Shown piece after piece: positions 38,699 to 40,009 of a stretch of DNA of 40,009 nucleotides. The notes under the pieces were generated by a model. It ran no database searches. It worked only from the letters and a program-made list of their open reading frames with translations, and was not told the origin of the DNA. Origin of the DNA: Frateuria sp. Soil773 (GTDB lineage Bacteria; Pseudomonadota; Gammaproteobacteria; Xanthomonadales; Rhodanobacteraceae); contig NZ_LMSL01000039.1 in the NCBI RefSeq assembly GCF_001428405.1, positions 494,242 through 534,250 of the forward strand. Reading direction: 5' to 3'. The position numbers and the translations under genes were made by a program. The first letter of the stretch is position 1. Every line of letters starts with the position of its first letter.

Positions 38699-39901
38699 AT
38701 GAGCTACACAGCCAAGGCGCGCTACGCCAGCGAACTCGACGCCATCCGCGCGCAGGGCCTGTTCAAGGCCGAGCGCGTCATCACCTCGCCGCAATCCGCC
38801 GAGATCGAGCTGGAAGGCGGCCGCAGGGTGCTCAACTTCTGCGCCAACAACTACCTGGGACTGGCCGACCACCCCGAGGTGATCGCCGCCGCCAAGGAAG
38901 CGCTGGACAGCCACGGCTTCGGCATGGCCTCGGTGCGCTTCATCTGCGGCACGCAGGACCTGCACAAGCAGCTCGAGGCGAAGATCGCCGCCTTCTTCGG
39001 CACCGAGGACACCATCCTCTACGCCGCCTGCTTCGACGCCAACGGCGGCCTGTACGAGCCGCTGCTCGGCGAGGAGGACGCGGTCATCTCCGACGCGCTC
39101 AACCATGCGTCGATCATCGACGGCATCCGCCTGTGCAAGGCCAAGCGCTTCCGCTACGCCAACTGCGACATGGCCGACCTGGAAAAGCAGTTGCAGGCCG
39201 CCGACGCGGCCGGCGCGCGCACCAAGCTGATCACTTCCGACGGCTCGTTCTCGATGGACGGCTTCATCGCGCCGCTGGACCAGATCACCGCGCTGGCGAA
39301 GAAGTACGACGCGATGGTCCACATCGACGAGTGCCACGCCACCGGCTTCCTCGGCGCCACCGGCCGCGGCTCGGCCGAGGTCAACGGGGTGATGGACCGC
39401 ATCGACGTCTTCACCGGCACGCTGGGCAAGGCGCTGGGCGGCGCGCTGGGCGGCTTCACCACCGGCCCGAAGGAAGTGATCGAGCTGCTGCGCCAGCGTT
39501 CGCGCCCCTACCTGTTCTCCAACTCGCTGCCGCCGCACGTGGTCGCCGCGGCGATCAAGGTGTTCGACATGCTCGAGAGCGCCGGCGAACTGCGCCAGCG
39601 CGTGCAGGAGAACACGCGCTACTTCCGCGAACAGATGACCGCCGCCGGCTTCGACATCAAGCCGGGCGTGCATCCGATCGTGCCGGTGATGATCTACGAC
39701 GCGCCCAAGGCCCAGGCGATGGCGGCCGGGCTGCTGGAGGAAGGCATCTACGTCACAGGCTTCTTCTACCCCGTGGTGCCGCAGGGACAGGCGCGCATCC
39801 GCACGCAGATGAGCGCCGCCCACACACGCGAGCACCTGGACCGCGCGATCGCGGCGTTCGCCAAGGTCGGTCGCCAACTGGGAGTGATCGGCCAGGGGTG
39901 A
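38699..39901 (+). CDS. kbl: 2-amino-3-ketobutyrate CoA ligase (glycine C-acetyltransferase)
   Basis: This 400-residue PLP enzyme cleaves the Tdh product with CoA to glycine and acetyl-CoA. Alpha-oxoamine synthase motifs are [67 protein letters not shown] and the PLP Lys site [14 protein letters not shown]. It is the length of E. coli Kbl (398). It begins at the family start ([20 protein letters not shown]). Its last codons (GVIGQG) belong to the first unit of the tandem repeat that follows, so the C-terminus may have been altered by repeat spread. Confidence 0.98.
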   Translation: MSYTAKARYASELDAIRAQGLFKAERVITSPQSAEIELEGGRRVLNFCANNYLGLADHPEVIAAAKEALDSHGFGMASVRFICGTQDLHKQLEAKIAAFFGTEDTILYAACFDANGGLYEPLLGEEDAVISDALNHASIIDGIRLCKAKRFRYANCDMADLEKQLQAADAAGARTKLITSDGSFSMDGFIAPLDQITALAKKYDAMVHIDECHATGFLGATGRGSAEVNGVMDRIDVFTGTLGKALGGALGGFTTGPKEVIELLRQRSRPYLFSNSLPPHVVAAAIKVFDMLESAGELRQRVQENTRYFREQMTAAGFDIKPGVHPIVPVMIYDAPKAQAMAAGLLEEGIYVTGFFYPVVPQGQARIRTQMSAAHTREHLDRAIAAFAKVGRQLGVIGQG

Positions 39902-39968
39902 TCGGCCAGGAGTGATCGGCCAGGGGTGATCGACCGGGTGCCGATCGGCCAATGGTGATCGGCCAAGC
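39884..39968. repeat. Six-unit 14-bp direct tandem repeat
   Basis: Units of GTGATCGGCCAGGG occur at 39884, 39898 and 39912 (nearly identical), then more diverged copies start at 39926, 39940 and 39955. Each unit holds the palindromic core TCGGCC/GATCGGCC. The first unit encodes the last residues of kbl and supplies bases of its stop. It could vary in copy number. Confidence 0.85.
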
Positions 39969-39975
39969 ACTGGCA

Positions 39976-40002
39976 GGGTGAGCGAAAGTCGTTCGCTCAC
40001 CC
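39976..40002. terminator. Perfect 11-bp hairpin after kbl
   Basis: GGGTGAGCGAA (39976-39986) pairs exactly with TTCGCTCACCC (39992-40002) around AGTCG. It lies 74 bp past the kbl stop. The window ends before any T tract could be seen, so it may be a terminator or a binding site. Confidence 0.45.
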
Positions 40003-40009
40003 GCCACGT

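Noticed and set aside
39884..39968. CRISPR array
   Set aside because: Units are 14 bp and contiguous with no spacers, so this is a simple tandem repeat.
39753..40007. 84-codon minus-strand frame at the window end
   Set aside because: Its repeated [13 protein letters not shown] texture is only the translation of the 14-bp tandem repeat plus kbl antisense.

Overview
The window is a GC-rich gammaproteobacterial chromosome segment, most likely from the Xanthomonadales/Lysobacterales (Xanthomonadaceae or Rhodanobacteraceae). The evidence is a TIGR01782-like TonB-dependent receptor (the Xanthomonas/Caulobacter type), a bacterial S46 dipeptidyl-peptidase, CsrA/RsmA beside alaS, and strong protein similarity throughout to xanthomonad housekeeping genes. 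This placement is inferred from family resemblance, not from a search.

Layout. (1) Positions 1-4870 are accessory and decayed: the 3' end of an RHS/YD-repeat polymorphic toxin, a DUF4279 putative immunity gene, a small membrane ORF, a frameshifted displaced RHS tip, a truncated PD-(D/E)XK-like gene and a truncated tyrosine integrase lying against a tRNA-Ser gene. (2) Positions 4870-11331 hold the gammaproteobacterial block pncC-recA-recX-alaS-csrA-tRNA-Ser(GCU), all on the minus strand and in the same order as E. coli, but with an extra GIY-YIG-like nuclease gene between recA and recX, overlapping recX by ATGA. (3) Positions 11399-13805 carry a TetA-like MFS efflux gene divergent from a TetR regulator across two tetO-like palindromes, then a convergent VOC protein. 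(4) Positions 13940-18819 carry a tandem glycine riboswitch, gcvP with a terminator, and murJ. (5) Positions 19228-27955 carry a TonB-dependent receptor, a convergent exported M1 aminopeptidase, a LytS/LytTR-type two-component pair, a small lipoprotein-like gene and a small coiled-coil gene. (6) Positions 28057-34604 hold the conserved miaA-hfq-hflX-hflK-hflC-DUF2065-purA block on the minus strand, again in E. coli order. (7) Positions 34854-40009 hold a 39-residue membrane microprotein gene, an S46 peptidase, the threonine catabolism genes tdh and kbl (each preceded by a palindrome at its promoter), and a 14-bp tandem repeat that begins inside the end of kbl.

Functional links. Tdh and Kbl turn threonine into glycine and acetyl-CoA, and GcvP behind a glycine riboswitch disposes of glycine, so threonine/glycine use is represented twice. 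The exported M1 and S46 peptidases and the TonB receptor suggest a peptide-scavenging lifestyle. CsrA and Hfq place two global RNA regulators in one window. The items most worth a second look are the GIY-YIG-like gene inside the recA-recX operon, the eroded RHS/integrase island at tRNA-Ser, the unusual Ser at the S1-specificity position of the S46 peptidase, and the 39-residue membrane microprotein.
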